DNA from: Caenorhabditis remanei
Taxonomy: Eukaryota > Nematoda > Chromadorea > Rhabditida > Rhabditidae
Direction of reading: 5' to 3'
DNA: 64,000 bases
Assembly (NCBI RefSeq): GCF_010183535.1
Contig: NC_071333.1
Coordinates: forward strand, 3,286,001-3,350,000
The position numbers were made by a program, and so were the translations under genes. This document shows, one piece after another, positions 10,722-21,349 of the stretch. The notes beneath the pieces were generated by a model that was not told the origin of the DNA, made no database searches, and saw only the letters and a list, made by a program, of their open reading frames with translations. Position 1 is the stretch's first letter; each line of letters begins with the position of its first letter.

Positions 10722-11037
10722 CTGAAAGAAAAGAGATAAAGAGAGGATTCGCCACAACCGTATTAAGTTTTCAAAAAACGAACAAAAAAGCACTTTTCGA
10801 ACATTTTTACAACGAAAAAAGTTATTTAAAAAATGGCAGACCATTCGACATTTTTGGCTAAATTCCGCCCACCGAAATTGGATACCTCATACCTACGCGA
10901 TTCGAGAGGGGAGGCGAACATCCAAAAAATCACGTTTTCAGCCGCCAATTAATTTTTTGTTCAAACTATTTGAGTAAAAACAAGTCAATCATTTTTACTG
11001 TGTTTTTACATGTTTTCATATCATTTTTTCTGAGTTG
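10722..11037. other. Intergenic
   Basis: Presumed 5' flank of the cullin pseudogene; nothing further recognised. Confidence 0.4.
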
Positions 11038-11317
11038 AGACTGACTACTATTTGGAAACATTATCAGTCGTTTGGCGCATTTATTTTTGAACCTATTTTG
11101 AGCAAAAGAGATTTTCAGAAATTCCAATATTGAGCGGAGTTGCATGCAATTGACTCCAAAGACATATTTTTCCACGTGAACCGTGGTAAGTGGAGTCATT
11201 TTGAGTTGATGACATGTAACTCCGCTCAAAAATGGGATTTTCCTTAGTCTCTTTTGCGATAGGTTCACAAACAAATGCGCCAAGTGTCCTATAACGTCTC
11301 AAAATAGTAGTCAGTCT
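11038..11317. repeat. Fold-back MITE-like repeat
   Basis: Both ends read AGACTGACTACTATTT and GGCGCATTT inward, and the two ~130 bp arms pair around a short centre near 11175 (CCACGTGAACCGTGG). A related copy is at 4327-4590. No clear target duplication could be fixed. Confidence 0.65.
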
Positions 11318-11339
11318 TGACTCAGAGAAATAAGCCATC

Positions 11340-12380
11340 AAAGTCAAAAAATTCACAAAAAGGGATTTTGCGTGGTATTGAGTTTTGTTTTTGAAGATGA
11401 ACTGATCAGAAATTGAAAAAAAAACATGTAAAAACTCAAGAAAAGTGATTAAGCATTACCTAAAACTATTCCCATTTAAATAACTTTTTTTAAAGATACT
11501 TCGCGGCTGAAAAAATGACGTTTCAGAGGTTCGAGGGTATGAAAAGTGATAGGTTCATAAAAATTTGTTTCCTGGGGCCATTTTGAATTCGAAATCAATT
11601 TTCACAGATGTTTGATTTCTCATTTCGTTTTTTTCAAAACCGCCAAATTCAAATGGGATTATGAAGATATTACGCGCAATGCATTGTAAAAAAATTAACA
11701 GACGTAACTACGTACTTGTCATGCTATAATCTCAGCTTTTCCCACAATGTTCACTCTCTTTAGTCTACTTCACGGAATTACCATCAAAACCCCTGAGAAA
11801 AATTATATACTTACCATGACATTGACAATAAAATAGACATAAAATAATTCTAAAAAAATAGTGAATAACCAGGGGACCTCGATTCCGGTACGAAGTCTGA
11901 AATATAGTTGTGTTTGTTTGGAATGAGGGAGATCAAAGTATGGTTTCACAATACGAGCACTCAGAACAAACATATGAAGCTTGTTCGTGTTCATTGTTTT
12001 ATGTTTTTAATAAGCTTACCTTAAAAAACAGCAACAACAAGAGTCTTGAATCACAGCAGATAGAAAATCATGATGAAATTGTGGTCGCAACTGTTGATTT
12101 ACTCTCTTCTCTTCGTCCTTTTATAGCGGGAAGGGGGAGGAGTAGAAGGACTAGGAGAGAGCGAGGGGAGAAAAGAAAGACGAGGACGAGGCCTTCCCCT
12201 TTCTGTTTGTTCTCTTTGCGGAAAAGTGTCGGGTGCCGCCTTTCACCCGCTGAGAGATTAGAAATCATCGGCACTCTTTTGATATTACCTGTCGGCGCAA
12301 ATAGGTTGAATATGTCACACAGAGCGGATTAAGATCAAAGGTGTCAGGAAGACACTGTTATGTACGTGAGATAAAGAAAC
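11340..12380 (-). repeat. Promoter-bearing dispersed repeat, copy 1
   Basis: On the minus strand a CT/GA-rich stretch leads to TATAAAAGG (12125-12117). About 45 bp later comes ATGATTTTCTATCTGCTG followed at once by TGA, then a conserved donor (TTTTTTAAG|GTAAGC). A second exon-like block begins after TATATTTCAG with ACTTCGTACCGGAATCGAGG and ends ATG|GTAAGT; a third acceptor TTTTTTCAG lies near 11510. The same order is kept in copies at 16190-17400, 19085-20040, 36198-37715 and 39440-40150. I see no convincing protein; the unit looks like a transcribed non-coding gene or a transposon carrying a promoter. Confidence 0.75.
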
Positions 12381-13844
12381 CTGGCCTTAAAGAATATAAA
12401 AAAGAGCTTTGTCCTTAAATGAATAAAAATAAAAACAACAATTTGAAGTTTTGAAAGTATTCATGTTAAAAAAATCTGATATTTTTCAATAAATAACTAA
12501 AATTAACTATTGGGCAACAAAAACGTTCATTGATTTTCAATGTTTCTGATTTTTCCTGTTTTTAAACTAAACCTTAAAATGTTGGTTGTACTACTTTTTT
12601 CAAAAAACTTTTTTGTTGTTGCTTTTTTGGACAAAATTTCTTGTGGTCCCCTTTTTGAAAACTACAAAAAAAATTATTTTTTTGATTTCACGAACTATTA
12701 ATTATCCGAAAAAGTCAAGTTATCACAGAAAAAAACGGGGAAATTGAGGCTTTTGAACGCATAGCTGCGAAACGTCCGGCTGCGAAATGTCTCGGCTGCA
12801 TTGTCCCGAAGCCCTTTTCGAAACAGGCGCAAAGCGTCAACAGAGCGCAGTTGCACACTAGTTGTTGGAGTTGTTGGAGGAAACATCAAAAGATAATCAG
12901 AGGAAATTGAAAAGGATCCAACAATTTTCATTTTGTGAAAAATTCAAATTTATCTTCGAAAAGTTATTTCTAAGCCTGACTCTTTGAAGAAAAATAAATA
13001 TAAAAAATGTCATCCACAGATGGTTAACTAATTGTAAAGGTAACATTCAGTTCAAGATGTTTCCGGTCTTCTGAACAATCAAAGGCAGCCAGAGGTGTCA
13101 GTTCAAATCAGAATATCTTGAATCCTCAAAGAGATAGTAAAAAGTTGCCAAATGGAAAACGCAGTTCAATATTTAGGAAATATTTTTTCAGTTGAAACAA
13201 TCTTTATTACATTGCAGCCCATTTAAGATATAAACTACTTCTACTCCATTGTTTACGCTATTCAGATGTGCACTAACATGTATGAAATGAATGATATTGA
13301 CAGATGGCTTCTCCAGACATTTCAATTACATTGTCCATTATATCACCCTGAACTTTGAACTTCTAAATTTGTCTTCTTCTGCTTTCCCTATACTCCCGCT
13401 TCAAGGTTCTTTATCACATTCACTTCAATTTTCCTAGTAAGACGTCATTAGCGTAAAAGTAAACTCATTCCAGGATCTATCCCCATAAGAATTTAGTCTC
13501 GTGTGTTTCAACTGATCAATGAGATGATAACCTCAAAATTATTACCTAAATTGTCGAGAGTAGTCTAGACCAACCCCCTCACATTTGAGTTTTTTTACTT
13601 TGATTCCGTTGATCCCGTTCTCCTCTTTTTCCTTCAGTCACATCGGAAATGTTTTCAAATTTTTTATGTTTATTTCATCATCCATTCATGGTCAGTACCT
13701 TGGAAAAAGAACGGTTGTAACACACATGTTACCCTAAAAAACGCGGCCCCATATCGCCTGTGTTTCTTCAGTTGTTTCATTTCATTTCGATTGATTTCGT
13801 ACCTCGCAGTTCCACTATTTTTTGTTTATTTCTTAAGTTTTCAG
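12381..13844. other. Intergenic
   Basis: AT-rich. A few units like GCGAAACGTCCGGCTGCG at 12765-12830 resemble the nested block at 8947-9159. No gene recognised. Confidence 0.5.
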
Positions 13845-14696
13845 ATATTGTAAACATGGATCAAGTCGCTGAAATCCCTGGTGTTGAACAAATGGAAGAG
13901 GCGCAATCTTCCCCGCCACCAGCACTCAAATTGAATGACGTCGTGGACTAGGACCAAGAGCAACATGTGGTCGAGACAGGTATTATTCTAACATTTGAGG
14001 TCCTACAGACATTTTTTTCGTGCACCACCATGATGACGTGGAGCTTCAAGAGTTCTTCCAGCCAGACTTGTCACGGGCCGGGCCAGAATCAGGAAAAATC
14101 TCAGCCCGGCCCGGCCCGCTCGGCCCGTTTTAAAACATTTTTTCAAAACATTTTGTGTTTTTGAACTTTTTTTTGGAAATTTTTTGAACTTTTTTGAAAA
14201 AAGTATAGTTTTTGAATAAACATCTAAAGTTGAATCAAAATGTGAATATGTATGATAATTTAAGCATTTTTACTCTTTTTTTTCGAAAAATTTCAAAAAA
14301 AATCGGTAAAAATGGGTACCCATTTTCGAATCCGGGCCGACCGGGCCGGGCCGGGCCAAGAGAAATTTGGCCCGGTCAAGGAAAATCTCGGCCCGGGCCG
14401 GCCCAATTTTTGACAAGTCTGCTTCCAGCAAATTTATGGCAACTACTGGCCAATCGAAGAGTTGCAGTACTTGGCAAATCATCTTCAGTATATCGATGTG
14501 GAGAATGGTTGGTTTTTGAAATTAATTTGTATCAAAAACATTAATCTGTAATTTTTCAGATCCACCACCATCACCAGAGGGCTCTATTGGCAATCTACAA
14601 GTAGAAGATCACGATCAAAACGGTTGGCTTGACTTTTCTTTTGGAAAGACTTGAAATTTTGTATTTGCAGGATTTGGAGGTCACACAACTAAATGA
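13845..14696 (+). pseudogene. Small acidic-protein gene of unknown family, disrupted
   Basis: A TTTTCAG at 13838-13844 precedes the ATG at 13856 by 11 bp (probable trans-splice site). Four exons join in phase: 13856-13979, 14009-14507, 14560-14622 and 14671-14696. They encode MDQVAEIPGVEQMEEAQ, then HHHDDVELQEFFQ, YWPIEELQYLANHLQYIDVE, PPPSPEGSIGNLQVEDHDQN and a short tail. Two lesions are visible: an in-frame TAG at 13949-13951 (codon 32) and a 359 bp transposon in exon 2 at 14063-14421. Taking out the transposon and one copy of its target duplication restores exon 2 exactly in frame. The family is not recognised. The ordered introns and frame suggest a real gene until recently. Confidence 0.65.
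14063..14421. mobile_element. hAT-like MITE of the GGCCCGG family, inserted in an exon
   Basis: Termini CAGACTTGTCA and the complement, flanked by a perfect 8-bp duplication CTTCCAGC (14055-14062 and 14422-14429). The inside has runs of GGGCCGGGCC near both ends and an AT-rich middle. Relatives: 19502-19811, 34341-34659, 43871-44227, 45763-46090, and fragments at ~40580, ~53800 and ~57720. Confidence 0.9.
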
Positions 14697-15075
14697 AGTA
14701 GACACTTTCCGTGGAATGGGCTCATCATCTTGTTCGGTTTTTTCTCGGATATCAAGCCTACTTTTATCTGAATTTCTATTTCACTCGTTTCGATTTCCCG
14801 CTCCATGTTTCCCATCCTTCCTCCACATCTTCCCTTCAACTTATTCAAAAGAAGTCACTTATTAATAAATTATATATTTTATTATTCAAAAAAAAGACTT
14901 AGATAAAAAAAAAGTTAAATTAATCAGTCAATGGCAACCGATCAAGGACTGGGCAAATTACTTTGTGGACTGTTTGAGATACAAATCAAATAATGATTGG
15001 AGAAAACAATTATTTAAACAAAAAATTCAGACATCATTTAATCACATCTCGAACAGCGCCCAGATCTCAAACCCT
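14697..15075. other. Intergenic
   Basis: 3' flanks of the two converging genes; nothing else recognised. Confidence 0.4.
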
Positions 15076-16147
15076 CTACTGAGCCGATGGTCCGGTTCCA
15101 GGTGGGGCTGTTGGTGGTGCCGGTGCGGCAGCGGTTGATGAAGAAGGTCCAGCTGAAATACAGAATATCAATTTTCAGATCAACAAATATTAGAATGCTT
15201 TTGAAACACCCTAATACTAAATCTCTAGAATTGTTGCATCTCTAACGCGAGTAGTCTTTTCATAGGTACCGTAAAATCTGTAATAGAGGCGCACCCGCTA
15301 GTAAGAGTTTGGAGCATCCTAACTCGACTTTCTTTAAAGATATAAAAAATTATTTAAACTGAAGAAATATTATATGAATGTCAAACTATATTTTGTCAGT
15401 TAGCAGCTATACCACTGCGAACAGACACATAGGGGCTTCTCTACATATTACAGGTGTTACAGTACTTGAAAATTTGCCATTTCCAGATAGTTTGGGGGCT
15501 CTAAAGATACTAAGACTTTATCTAATTCAACTTATTTCTAAAGACCCGTCCTGAATCTATTTTTCCATAATTGCCTACTATTTAGTGGGAAGGCTCGCTA
15601 CTTTGTTATGGTTGCGAACATGAAAAGAAGTCAACTCTTACATGTCGATCTCTCTCCCAAGAAACCCGAAGAAATCTCTTTCGGGCTATCTATTCGACTA
15701 TTTCCTCCTATTCTAACCAATATTTCCAGTTTTCAATACGGATACCTTCCTCTTCCTCCACGACCTTGGCCATCATGGCCAGCAGGTGAAGGTAGAAGTC
15801 CTGCTGGCCGTTCGCCACCCCAGCTCCTTCTTCGGCGTTTTTCTTCCCTTCTAAAAACTCAACTTTATCAAGTGCATAAATTTCTTAAAAACTCACCATT
15901 CTTCTTCAGTCTTTTGATTTTTTCTTTCATTTCCTTCATTGCTGTCGGCCGAGCGGCAGCCAAGGCTAGATTGGCCCGCTACCACTTCATAACTAAAACA
16001 ATAATTTGCTTTAAAACATCTAATTTTCAAGACTCAAGCTTACATTTTTTTTTCCTTAATGCCTTCCTCAGCGGCCTTCTTGAACTCCGGGGCCTCGCCT
16101 TCCATCGCCCTCTTCAACGTTTTCACAATTATCTGGTCTGTGTTCAT
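15076..16147 (-). pseudogene. Four-exon gene of unknown family with a broken reading frame
   Basis: Exons with consensus splice sites: 16147-16044 (MNTDQIIVKTLKRAMEGEAP...), 15992-15897, 15850-15746 and 15152-15076, the last encoding a Ser/Ala/Pro-rich end and a TAG. Exons 3-4 read naturally as KKNAEEGAGVANGQQDFYLH, then MMAKVVEEEE and the Pro-rich tail. The matching frame of exon 2 (ANLALAAARPTAMKEMKEK) contains a TAG near its start and is not in phase with exon 1, which ends in an A9 run. The spliced frame as it stands stops at the exon 2/3 junction. Either it is a pseudogene or the A9 run is mis-sequenced; the TAG makes the first more likely. A TTACAG site sits 2 bp before the ATG. Confidence 0.55.
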
Positions 16148-16189
16148 TGCTGTAATGAGGAAGAAATTATTTTGTTTTATTTTTAGGAA

Positions 16190-17400
16190 GAAGGGATTTC
16201 GCGTGGTATTGAATTTTTGTTTTTGAAGATGAACTAATCAGAAATTGAAATAAAAACATGTATTATCGAAATAAAAAAGTTCCGACATTTTTTCCTCGTC
16301 GGTGTTTGCGGACTCAAGCCAAAATTATCAAATTTTGGCTTGAGTCCGCAAACACCGAGGGGGAAAAAATGTCGGAACTTTTTTGTTGCGACAATAAAAA
16401 GTCAAGAAAAGTGATTAAGCATTACCTAAAACTATTCCCATTTAAATAACGTTTTTTAAAGATACTTCGCGGCTGAAAAAATGACGGTTTAGAGGTTCGA
16501 GGGTATGAAAAGTGATAGGATCATAAAAATTTGTTTCCCCTGGGGTCATTTTGAATTTGAAATCGATTGCCATTCACAGATGTTTGATTTCTCATTTCGT
16601 TTTTTACTAAAACTGCCAAAATCAAATGGGATCCTGAAGATATCACGCGCAATGCATTGTAATAAAATTAACAGGCGTAACTATCTACTTGTCATGCCAG
16701 AATTTTGGTTTTTCCACAATGTTTACTCTCTTTAGTCTACTTCACGGAACTACCATCAAAACCCCAAAGAAAAAATATATACTCACCATGAGAATAACAA
16801 TTAAATAGGCATAAGAGAATTCTGAAAAAATAGTGAATACCAGGGGACCTCGATTCCGGTACGAAGTCTGAAACAAGTTTGGTTAGAATGAGAGAAATTA
16901 AAGTAGTGTTACATGATAGGGGCAACCAGAACAGAAATATTCAGTTTTTTCGTGTTCATGTTTTCGTGTTCATGGTTTCATGTTTTTAGTAAACTTACCT
17001 TAAAAAACAGCCACAACAAGTGTATTGAATCACAGCAGATAGAAAATCATGGTGAAATTGTTGTCGCAACTGTTGATTTACGCTCTTCTCTTCGTCCTTT
17101 TATAGCGGGAAGGGGGAGGAGTAGGAGGACGAGGAGAGAGCGAGGGGGGAGAAGAGAAGGACGAGGACGAGGCCGTCCCCCTTTCTGTTTGTTCTTTTTG
17201 CGGAAAAAGTGTCGGCTGCCGTCTTCCACCCGTAGAGAGATTAGAAATCATCGGCACTCTTTTGATGTTACCTGTCGGCGCAAATACTTTTCTCCTAATA
17301 TGCCACACAGAAGGGATTAAGATAAAAAATGTCGGGAAGAGAATAAAAGATGTCGGGAAGAGACTGTTATATACGTGAGATAAAGAAACCTGGCTTAGCA
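16190..17400 (-). repeat. Promoter-bearing dispersed repeat, copy 2
   Basis: Same layout as copy 1: TATAAAAGG at 17104-17096 on the minus strand, first donor AAG|GTAAGT near 16998, acceptor TTTCAG before ACTTCGTACCGGAATCG near 16870, donor ATG|GTGAGT near 16790, acceptor TTTTTTCAG near 16480. The second exon-like block differs from copy 1 by a 1-bp indel, which argues against a conserved protein there. A small MITE is inserted at 16263-16394. Confidence 0.75.
16263..16394. mobile_element. 132 bp hairpin MITE with TA duplication
   Basis: Flanked by TA at 16261-16262 and 16395-16396. Two ~60 bp arms (AAAAAAGTTCCGACATTTTT inward) pair almost perfectly around a 4-base loop. Copy 1 at ~11428-11440 (ACATGTAAAAACTCAAG) shows the empty site. 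A TA duplication suits a Tc1/mariner-mobilised element. Confidence 0.9.
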
Positions 17401-17697
17401 CCGTAGTTCACGTGCTCTACTTATTCAACTTGTTATTTCCTATGGAAATCAGTTTCCACTAACATCTGTTCAAAAAAAGACTTGTCCAAGGTTCGATCAA
17501 ACAAACGTAACAATGGAAAATGTCTTCTCTTGATGACAAACACAAAAGTTGTCAATAACAACTTTCGAATTACTCCTGAAGCAGGAAGAAATGTAAAAAT
17601 GTCATGCTCACAATCTGGTTCAGTATAAAACTGTACACCGCCGAAGATTTGAAAAGCATTTTCATTTGAAACTACCCTTTTCAACAACAATTTTCCC

Positions 17698-18392
17698 TGA
17701 TCTGATCGAGTTTTGTGGTGTCCTGATCAGGGCTGCGCAAAAAATGTTTCGGTTTTAAGTGATTTTAGTCACATTATACTGTCAAAAAATTTTGGTCAAT
17801 ACCTTTCGACAAATTTTATGCAGAAAACTTTTGCGGTAAAAACTTTTCAAAAAATTTCTTCAAATTTTCTCAGAAACAGTTAATAAAGAAGTCATTTTTC
17901 AATATTTTCTTGAATTACTTACAGTTTTCATGCAAATTCAAGATTTTTCTCTCCGAAAAACTTATTTTTCAGACAGTTTTTTGTATTTTTTCTTTAAATT
18001 GTTCTGTTTTCACGGTCAAGAACTGTCGGAAAACAGTTTTCCGTTTTTTTTTCGGTTTGAATCTTCGAAAGAAATGTTTCGAAATTTTTTTTTGGAATAG
18101 TTTGAATTTGTAATAAAAGTATAAGTACTTCGAGGAAATATTAAAAAAATGAATACTTTAGTACTCAATTTTTCTGAATTTTTGCAGATGGTTTTCAAAA
18201 TTAAAAATAGATTCTCCGAAAGTCATAAGAAATTTTTTCTAAAAGTGTCCACTAAAAAATTTCAGCCTCAAAATGTTTCGAAAAGTTTCGATCAAAACTG
18301 TTTTGACCGTAAAACTTTTTGAAAGCCACTTAAAAATAAAACATTTTCCGCGCAGTGCTGATCAGGGCACCTCAAAACTCGATCAGATCATT
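17698..18392. repeat. Fold-back element
   Basis: Ends read TGATCTGATCGAGTTTTG and CCTGATCAGG inward on both sides (17698-17742 and 18350-18392). The AT-rich interior also pairs partly. A target duplication is not evident. Confidence 0.6.
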
Positions 18393-18960
18393 TGGACATC
18401 CGGGCAAATATACATTCCACCAGACATACAAAATACAAAAATATTTGAAATCCCTACATTCCGTGTTCCTGTTAACTCCAAATTACACAAATTCCTCTAC
18501 TACTAAATTTCGTCCCATGTTCTTGCTTTGAGCCTCAATTTTTTCACGGGCTCCCCATTTTGAAAGACTATAAATGTTTGAGGTTTTGAACGGAATTCAA
18601 CATGAAACTGCGTTTGTTTTTCCGTCCAGTTCAATTTCCGTTCCCCTTTTCTCATATGTCTGCTACCTGCAATGAGATTAAAAGTTTTTTGGGATCTGTT
18701 TGAGATATGTTGTCGACCGGACCCGGTTACATATATAATTACTTGCCGAAAAGATAGAAACCAAAGCTTTAAGGAAGATTGTTGTTGAAAAGTGTAGTTT
18801 CGAACGTAGAAAACCTAAAACGTTTGAAAAAATCAAATGTTTGGCAGTTTACAATTTTATCCTGAACAAAATTGTAAGCATGACATTTTTACTTGTTTTT
18901 TTTACAGCTTAATGAGTAGATCCAAATAAGTTGTTGACAATTTTTGTATTCTTGCCATAA
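18393..18960. other. Intergenic
   Basis: No gene or element border recognised. Confidence 0.4.
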
Positions 18961-19084
18961 ACAGAAGACTTGTGCCATTGTTACGTTTCTTTGATCAAGC
19001 TGTAAACAAGTTCATTCAGAATAAATTTTATAGTAAGCTGATCTCCATATAAAATAACAAGTTCAATAATTAAAGGACGTGAAC

Positions 19085-20040
19085 TACGGTGCTAGGCAAA
19101 GACTTTATATGTATCTCACGTAGATAACAATGTCTTCCAGAAAATTTTAATCTTAATTCCCTCCTTGTGACACATTATGTAAAACCTATAAAAGCCGAAA
19201 GGTAGTATCAAAAGAGTCCCGTTGGTTTTTAATCTCTTTTCGGGTGGAAGGCGGCAGCCGACACTATTTTCGCAAAACTAACAAACAGAAAGGGGGACGG
19301 CCTCGTTCCCCTCCTCTCCCCCTCCTCGTCATTCCCCTGTCCAGTATAAAAGGACGACGAAAAGAGAGTAAGTCAACAGTTGCGATCAACATGTCCTACC
19401 CGCTGTGATGCATGTTCCACGTTGTGACTGATTTTCTAGGTGAGCATACTAAAAATATAAAATGAGGAAAGCGGAGAAAACCAAAAAAAAAAAAAAAAAA
19501 AAAATACTTGCAAATTTACGGCCCGGCCCGGCAAGGCCCAAAGGCCCGGCTTCAAAAAAAGGTACCTATTTGTTACCAAATTTTTCGAATTTTTTTGACA
19601 TTTTATTTAAAAAATTTCAAATTTTTGATGCATAACTAGCTTTTGATTGAATTCTGAAGTATAGTCAAAAATTCGACATTTTTGGGAAAGAATTCAAAAA
19701 AATTCAAAATTTCGTTCAAAATTTCAGTTCAAATTTTTCTGCCGGGCCTTCGAGCAGGGCCACGAAAATTCTTGTCACGGCCCGGCCCGGTCCGCCCCGT
19801 TGCAAGTATTGAAACACCTAATATTTTGTTCGGAGTTCTTGCTTCATATAATTTTGCTTTAATCTCCCTTGTTCTAACCAAACAAAATAATATTTCAGGC
19901 TTCGTATCGGAATCGAGGTCCCCCCAGTTATTCACTATTTTTTCAGAATTCTCTTATGCCTATTTAATTGTTATTCTCATGGTGAGTCAATCTTTTTCTG
20001 GTGTTTGGGTGGTAGTTCCGTGAAGTTGAAGTTCATAGAC
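19085..20040 (+). repeat. Promoter-bearing dispersed repeat, copy 3
   Basis: TATAAAAGG at 19345-19353 on the plus strand, then ATGTCCTACCCGCTG and TGA as in the other copies. The second exon-like block starts after ATATTTCAG at ~19898 (CTTCGTATCGGAATCGAGG) and ends ATG|GTGAGT near 19981. A GGCCCGG-type MITE (19502-19811) lies between the two blocks. Confidence 0.7.
19502..19811. mobile_element. GGCCCGG-family hAT-like MITE
   Basis: Ends AATACTTGCAA and its complement (TTGCAAGTATTG), with GGCCCGGCCCGG runs next to both. The left border runs into an A24 tract, so the target duplication cannot be read. Confidence 0.65.
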
Positions 20041-20439
20041 ACACTAAAAAGAATGTGCATTCTGAAAAGCTAAAAATCTGACACGACAAACGTCGTTACA
20101 ACTGTAAACTTCACCGCACGTGGAACATTTTTTGAACAGGAAAAAGAGAGAACAGACAGGTCAGAGACTGGCCTGCGACAATAGCTTACATTCTTCTCGT
20201 TCTAGCTTAACTCAGGTGACCCCAAAAAAGAACGATGCCGAATGAAAAAAGAATACATAGTTCTCATAAACCCAGAAATGACAAAATAACTATTTTTCGA
20301 ACCATAAACTCATTCGAGCCCGACGCTCCTTACCTATGGCACAGGAACACAGTTCAAGAAAACCGAAACTCAATTAATCTGTTATTTCCAGCGCGTCTCA
20401 AAAAGTACCGCAATGAATAGGACTCAGGTATCCCCAATC

Positions 20440-20920
20440 GGTGCACCAACATCGACACGGACCAATTTGAGCGAGTTCTCGAGGAATTTGGAATCGATAA
20501 GCAGTTGATCACTGGTAACTCTCCCTCATCAAGTCCTTGCTCTAAACCTCTCTCATTTCAGCTATTCCAAGATACGTCTCACGACATTAACGTAAAAATT
20601 GGAGACATGGTCAGATTTGTTGCTCCAGACATAAAGATCGTCACAGATTCATGTCATGCTGCGAAGTTTTTTTGATATCCCAAGGTGCATGGCACTGGTA
20701 AGCACTGTTTTGAACTTTGCAGAAAACTTATTATAGATATCTTACAGGGAGCAGTCATCACTTGGAAACTCATTAACAAAATGATCAAAGACATGAAGAA
20801 GAATTTTAAATGGAACAACTGCCGGGAAAACAAATGCCCAGACTATAGGCTGGTGGGAGTTCCACATGATAGACAAGCTGATATCAAGAATACGGTTTTG
20901 AGGAGAACAAAAGATTGATA
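20440..20920 (+). pseudogene. Decayed coding remnant, possibly hAT-transposase-like
   Basis: Scattered frames carry peptide-like text: NIDTDQFERVLEEFGIDKQL, IGDMVRFVAPDIKIVTDS followed by CHAAKFFDIPRCMA, and later FKWNNCRENKCPDYRLVG. The order of a T-D-S stretch and then an R-C-x-A motif recalls hAT transposases, but frames shift and stops intervene and I cannot confirm it. One GTAACT...TTTCAG intron is possible at ~20515-20561. No terminal repeats were found around it. Confidence 0.25.
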
Positions 20921-21126
20921 AATATGTATTATTTATAGAAATAAATAAAATAAAGTTCTCTGAAAAATCGAAAACTTTCAAACTACAGTAGCCTGATCTT
21001 AGAAAGGGGGGGGGAATACAGTAATATGGAAATAGGTTGTATCGAAATGTGTTTCAAAAACTACAGGCATTTAACTGATGAACTTGGATCAAAAATTGCT
21101 TTATAGGGTTTAAGGGGTTTTTGAGA

Positions 21127-21345
21127 TATTCACTCCGCCGCCTCTTCTTTCTCTTTAACTTCTTTCAGTAGTCCTCTAAACATCATTTCAAGTAAGCGGA
21201 TTGCATCTTCTGACATTCGTAAAGTAGGTACCTGTGAGATGTCAAATTTTACCTGTTGAGCAATAGCAACTTTGGTTTCCTGATCCGGGTTCCTTTTGTG
21301 CTCAAAAAAAAATGTCGAGTGTCTTCTTCTAAATCTCATCAATAA
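21127..21345 (-). CDS. Possible terminal exon, unknown protein
   Basis: A minus-strand frame encodes HKRNPDQETKVAIAQQ, then VPTLRMSEDAIRLLEMMFRG and an acidic/basic end KEVKEKEEAAE before TGA (21130-21132). The sequence looks protein-like and helical, but no start or other exons are clear. Its 3' flank (21060-21150) is shared with 8083-8160. Confidence 0.3.
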
Positions 21346-21349
21346 TCGC

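Larger units (their letters stand above)
17395..19100. repeat. Arms and centre of an inverted duplication between repeat copies 2 and 3
   Basis: AGCACCGTAGTTCACGT and the next ~120 bp at 17398-17530 recur in reverse at 18965-19100. With repeat copies 2 and 3 outside them in opposite orientation, this forms a ~3.8 kb imperfect palindrome. No gene is supported inside. Confidence 0.7.

Noticed and set aside
12117..12125. Promoter of a normal protein gene at TATAAAAGG in repeat copy 1
   Set aside because: The first ATG is followed by a stop within seven codons in every copy and no common frame continues through the second block.
17047..17401. Arg/Pro-rich ORFs in the CT/GA-rich part of the promoter-bearing repeats
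   Set aside because: They lie across the TATA box and promoter stretch, and their frames are not kept among the five copies.
18016..18198. Pairs of opposing Phe/Lys-rich ORFs in 17.9-18.2 kb
   Set aside because: They lie inside an AT-rich fold-back and are open on both strands by composition.
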